Assembly: GCA_030141605.1 (NCBI GenBank)
Contig: JAQGDQ010001547.1
Coordinates: forward strand, 1 to 25,000
Length of the DNA stretch: 25,000 nucleotides
From: Tubiluchus corallicola
Taxonomy: Eukaryota; Priapulida; Priapulimorpha; Priapulimorphida; Tubiluchidae
Direction of reading: 5' to 3'
Shown here: positions 21,084 to 25,000 of the stretch, piece after piece
Layout of the letters: each line of letters starts with the position of its first letter
Numbering within the stretch: position 1 is the first letter of the stretch
The notes under the pieces: model-generated
Databases searched by the model: none
What the model saw: the letters and a program-made list of their open reading frames with translations, nothing else
What the model was told of the DNA's origin: nothing
Program-made: the position numbers and the translations under genes

Positions 21084-21645
21084 CAGTGAGTTTCTTATTT
21101 TCATCTTCTTCGTGACATGTATACAAACGGAATCACAGAATTTCTGTAATTTCCGACGGCGGCAATAAGAATACTCTTCGAGCGCAGCCGTCTGCATTTT
21201 ATTCAATACCATTCATTTTCCGTACACGATTTCAAGTAAATACTTAACTGTAAATTATTTATTTATTTCTAGTCTTTTTGCTCAATTTGTCATTTTGCAC
21301 ATCGAGCGCGTTCTTGCTGGCCTAAGCCAAAAAGAACGAACTGCCTTTTCAGTGTGCTGTTGCTGTTTTTTGTATTTTCTTTTTCGGTCGTTTCAAATGT
21401 TATTAGAAGCTTGTGTTTTTTATACTGTACCTACACACATGGACCTTAGATAAATATTAATTTATTATATTTGTCATCAGTTTATTTTATTTGTCGTCAT
21501 AAAGGTCAGTAGTTTGATATTGAATTATAGTGAATCAATAAAGCTGAGGAATTTGGTTTTGTGGACACAAATTTTAACTAGTAGCAATTTAGGTACATAG
21601 TAATCCTTTCATATTTTTGACGACAAGTTTAAGTTGTAACTAGAA
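21084..21645. other. Unique AT-rich region
   Basis: No gene or repeat recognised apart from the 8-bp target duplication at its left edge. Ordinary low-complexity T runs near 21355-21480. Confidence -1.
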
Positions 21646-22039
21646 GTGAGCATTGTCTACCAGAAAGTGAATTCGAATCGAATTTGTGACTCCAGAATTC
21701 GAATTGAACCGAATTTCACCATTTCGAATCCCAATAAAATTTGAATTGAGTTTGAAAGATTTTCGAACAAGTTTGCGAACCAGCAGTGAAATACGGTCGT
21801 ACGAATATCATGCATGTTACTTGATTTTGCTCTGCAGTAGTTTGTTAAAAATTTTGCACAGAAACTGGAGCTAAATTGTGCTAACTGTTGCACAGAAACT
21901 GCAGCTAAATTGTGCTAACTGTATGTTGTCTAAAGCAGTTTAATGATAAAGAACGTATGTGGCTGAAGTGCTGAATTGTTCGAATCGGATTCGAAGTAAA
22001 AAAACTCGTTCGAATCGAATTCGAATGTTCGATGCCCAC
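21646..22039. mobile_element. Possible hAT-like relic with TTCGAA-rich ends
   Basis: The left end GTGAGCATTG matches the reverse complement of the right end, GTGGGCATCG, at 8 of 10 positions. Both are followed inward by GAATTCGAATCGAAT-type sequence. The right end resembles 7588-7660 in intron 1. No clean target duplication is seen. Inside, a 34-bp direct repeat occurs twice (21854-21921). Confidence -1.
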
Positions 22040-22168
22040 GCCCAGTAGAACCAACTCAAAATACACAAAATTTAATGAACTCCGAAAAATATTTTTCCTT
22101 CAAATTTGTTTATGAAAATAGCATTAACACAAGTATTTAAGAAACAGGCGGGAAATTCGTCAACTGTG

Positions 22169-22663
22169 TTACAAGTAACAATGCAATAAGGGAGGCAAAC
22201 CGGATATCAATGCCAACGAAATCACGGACGGACTTCCGCCACCACTTCCGGCGCCGCCATTCAGCTCCTTCGAAGGCAGCGTAACGGGGGGTACGAGTTT
22301 CAATCCTTCAAGAATGGCTTCCAAACATAGATGATACACCATGTCGTCGTCTAGGCAACAGCCTTCGTACACTAATCCTCTGATGGTTTCCTTATTCTCA
22401 ACGTCCTTACCTTTGAACCAAGGACTTTGCAGCACCAGCTCTTTGTGCCACATATTTAATCCGCATTCGTAGCAGGTTTTCCTCCGTTCCACCCCCTTGT
22501 CGTCCTCGGTGCAGGAACCCAATGGAATCTCTTTCATCCTCTCTTTCAAATATTTTTCGGCCTTTATTGCTATGGTGCATCCTTGAGCTGGTGCTGTGAG
22601 TTCCATGGTGAGCAGGAGGAGGAGGAGTCGGAGTAACTCACATTCGAACCAAAATCTCCTCAT
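22169..22663 (-). CDS. Small secreted cysteine-rich protein with probable GPI-anchor signal, function unknown
   Basis: Unspliced ORF of 164 aa. The first Met is preferred because it gives a signal peptide: two Arg, then a Leu run at 10-18, with likely cleavage near Ala26-Gly28. Met20 would lose the hydrophobic core. The mature part has seven Cys (29, 51, 64, 67, 102, 103, 113), with CYEC and GCC motifs. After residue 126 comes a Gly/Ser-rich linker (NGGAGSGGGS, 135-144) and a hydrophobic tail to the end, the usual layout of a GPI-attachment signal, which would place the protein on the outer cell surface. CYxC near the start, CC near the end and the GPI tail recall Ly6/three-finger proteins, but seven Cys are too few and the spacing is off. 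It may have further exons upstream. I do not recognise a family. Confidence -1.
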   Translation of the reverse strand: MRRFWFECELLRLLLLLLTMELTAPAQGCTIAIKAEKYLKERMKEIPLGSCTEDDKGVERRKTCYECGLNMWHKELVLQSPWFKGKDVENKETIRGLVYEGCCLDDDMVYHLCLEAILEGLKLVPPVTLPSKELNGGAGSGGGSPSVISLALISGLPPLLHCYL

Positions 22664-23180
22664 ACGTCAGATGAAACTTCACTAGCAAGAGTAATTGTAA
22701 TTTGTTTTTTAATTTGTAATTTATTATCACTTCAGCATGTATTTTTACATTACAATTGCATTATTATCTTTAAGTATTATGCCCTATAAGTAGAAAATGA
22801 AATATAGTTACAATAATTGTAACAGGACTACATTAGTATGCTATAGCATGATATAGTTACGGAAAAAATTCCAAATATAATTACAAAAATGTAACAGAAG
22901 TATACTAACATAGTTACTAAATTACAGCTATATACTATTAAACTACATAATAGTTTGTCAACAAGAAATAGATGTTGCACGGTGGTCAAGAAGCAAAGCT
23001 TGTAAGACCACCATGAAAAGTGAAAAAAACGACTTAATTTACAAGAGAAAGAATTATAGAAAAACAGGGAGTAGTTAAGATAAAATATTAGACAGAGATG
23101 GGGGAAAAAGAGAAAAGAAATGAATTAGAAAGAGAAAATATACGTGTACGGTTACAGAGCAATGTTTTGCCAAAGACAAG
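22664..23180. other. Upstream flank of the secreted-protein gene
   Basis: Very AT-rich. It contains several GTTAC/GTAAC words, including the inverted repeat GTTACAATAATTGTAAC at 22807-22823. The promoter of the minus-strand gene should lie here, but no TATA box could be assigned with confidence. Confidence -1.
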
Positions 23181-23942
23181 TCTAGACCAGACCAGACCAG
23201 ACCAGACCAGCCCTGACAAGACAAGACTAGACCAGACCAGACCAGACCAGACCAGCCCTGACAAGACAAGACCAGACCAGACCAGACCAGCCCTGACAAG
23301 ACAAGTCTAGACCAGACCAGACCAGACCAGCCCTGACAAGACAAGACTAGACCAGACCAGACCAGCCCTGACAAGACCAGACCAAACAAGATAAGATGAG
23401 GTGAGGTGAGGTGAAATGAGATTAATCCAGACGAGACAAGACAAGACAAGACAAGACAAGACAAGACAAGACAAGACAAGACAAGACAAGACAAGACAAG
23501 ACAAGACAAGACAAGACAAGACAAGACAAGACAAGACAAGACAAGACAAGACAAGACAAGACAAAAGAAGACTAGATAAGATAAGATAAGACAAAAGAAG
23601 ACTAGATAAGATAAGATAAGGAAGATAAGGTAAAATGAGGTAAATTAAGGTAAGGTAATGTAAGGTAAGGTAAGGTAAGGTGAGGTAAGGTAAGGTAAGT
23701 TAAAATAAGGTAAGGTAAGGTAAAGTAAGGTAAGGTTAGGCAAGGGAAGGTAAGGTAAGGTAAGGTAAGTTAAGGTAAAGCAAGGTAAAGTAAGGCAAGG
23801 CAAGGTAAAGTAAGGTAAAGTAAGGTAAGTTAAGGTAAAGCAAGGTAAAGTAAGGGAAGGTAAGGTAAGGTAAGTTAAGGTAAAGCAAGGTAAAGTAAGG
23901 TAAGGCCAGGTAAGGCAAGGCAAGGTAAGGTAAGGTAAGGTA
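23181..23942 (+). repeat. Pentanucleotide tract: GACCA, ACAAG, ATAAG, then AAGGT units
   Basis: Ordered blocks: (GACCA)n broken by CCCTGACAAGACAAG at 23184-23392, GGTGA units at 23397-23415, (ACAAG)n at 23431-23564, ATAAG-type units at 23575-23630, and (AAGGT)n variants at 23631-23942. Neighbouring blocks differ by one or two bases, as if each grew from a mutated unit of the one before. ORFs here (LSCLV and LTLPY repeats) are products of the repeat. Confidence -1.
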
Positions 23943-25000
23943 TTTTTGTACTCTAACATGAATCTAATAAGGACAAGAATTGCGCCTGCAAAGCCACAGG
24001 AAATAACGTGCCTAAATTAATATCATAACATGAACAACAGTCACTTGACAGCATGCTATAGGATTGCTTTAATAAGCCATTTCACAGTTGCAGCGATGAT
24101 CATGAAAGGGTCAAAGGTCATCTGTGGCAGACAACGCGCATGCGTACACTTGACATCGCCTCGTGCTCTTATTATAGTGCCAGTTTTAACAGCTAGCTAG
24201 AACCTTACCTAGTTCACTTTTTATTGTTTCCAAACAAGATCCTGCTAGTAAATCACTCTACACACAGACTAATGCATAATTAAGTAAAATCCACGTAAAA
24301 CAACAGAAGTTATTAAACTGAAGCAGCAGACGGCTTTGCTTTACGTACAAGTCACTTGGCAGCTGCAATTAAGACGCATTGCTGTTGCACAATTAACCTT
24401 TGACCTACAGCGACTGCGCCTGCGAACAGCGATACTGTGAAAAGGCTGACTGACGGGACAGGTAAGACAAAACCGTCTGCACCATCGTCTCCATTAATTC
24501 CCTGTGTCGTACCTCCACTCTTGATATAGTACAATCCACTCACAAACTACTGCATTTAAAATTTCAAGGCAAAAATATTTGCATTTCTTTAGCTCTAATT
24601 TGCAGCTATGCCAAACAGTTTCGTACGTGTAACCAAGCAACAGGTCACAAGGTAAGAATTGGAGTCGTTATTATGACGTCATTTGTGTAGGGTTGTCTTG
24701 ACAACCACAGTGAACCACTAGGAAATGGCGTTGCAAGAACAAACTGACTAGTTAGTTTCACGCTTTTCACGTGGACAGAGGTCAAGAGGGGCTTTTAAAA
24801 GAAAGTAACTACGGGGGGAAGAAAAGTGATAATTTTGTTTCTGGTCTGCAACATTTATTGCCACTTGTTCAACCCACAAGTAATCGATCCTTCCTGAAAC
24901 CGCAGGAACTTCTACAAGCCAGGCCACCACGAACACACGAACTGCCTTGAAAGATTAGGAACTTCTACAAGCCAGGTCACCACGAACACACACGAACACA
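23943..25000. other. Unique region with clustered regulatory-like motifs, no gene recognised
   Basis: Contains GGGTCAAAGGTCA (24108-24120), GCGCATGCG (24136-24144), TAACCTTTGACCT (24394-24406), TGACGTCA (24674-24681), CACGTG (24768-24773), and AGGTCA at 24642 and 24779. Small minus-strand ORFs (24352-24543, 24748-24936) lack gene-like features. A 53-bp direct repeat starting AGGAACTTCTACAAGCCAGG begins at 24904 and 24957, and the second copy runs to the window edge. Confidence -1.

Noticed and set aside
20322-21212. ORFs inside transposon copy B as transposase
   Set aside because: All under 90 aa, on mixed strands, not conserved in copy A and without catalytic motifs.
22169-22663. Insulin/relaxin-like reading of the secreted protein (RGLVYEGCC looks like an A-chain start)
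   Set aside because: Only one further Cys follows at the wrong spacing, no B-chain Cys pattern is present, and the GPI-like tail does not fit a hormone.
23075-23959. LSCLV- and LTLPY-type repeat ORFs
   Set aside because: A pentanucleotide repeat gives periodic open frames on any strand; no gene-like ends.

Overview
This window reads as nuclear DNA of an invertebrate animal. It is AT-rich, has spliced genes with GT-AG introns, contains remnants of LINE and DNA transposons, and roughly half of it is tandem repeat. A marine invertebrate such as a sponge is a guess. No bacterial features, CRISPR array, tRNA or rRNA were seen.

Layout. 1-1084: a (CTA)n microsatellite. 1592-2158: a repeat of about 175 bp. 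2313-4929: a 26-bp satellite of about 100 copies. 5588-15380 (+): one seven-exon gene that I assembled by hand. All six exon junctions keep one frame, giving 969 nt including the stop, or 322 aa. Its product has an N-terminal helical bundle that resembles the MLKL/HeLo-type four-helix cell-death domain, a charged helical linker, a very acidic stretch, and about one and a half ankyrin repeats at the C terminus. Almost every intron holds its own repeat: 32 bp in intron 1, about 165 bp in intron 2, a CT tract in intron 3, 72 bp in intron 4, 36 bp in intron 5 and 86 bp in intron 6. A 46-bp repeat overlaps the stop codon and continues downstream.

The most unusual point is that several of these arrays start exactly at exon 3' ends. 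The intron 5 array copies the end of exon 5 with its splice donor about 15 times. The intron 6 array starts at the donor of exon 6 and carries ten perfect TGACGTCA sites. The array after the gene copies the last codons plus the stop, and carries TGACTCA and CACGTG motifs in most units.

16403-22039 is a mobile-element landscape. It holds LINE-derived fragments, a GA-rich 90-bp repeat, two related non-autonomous DNA transposons with perfect 8-bp target duplications (19092-20057 and 20338-21083), and a TTCGAA-rich hAT-like relic. A second probable gene lies at 22169-22663 (-). It encodes a small secreted, cysteine-rich, probably GPI-anchored protein of unknown function. 23181-23942 is a pentanucleotide tract drifting through several related units. 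24100-24800 shows a cluster of transcription-factor-like motifs without a recognisable gene.
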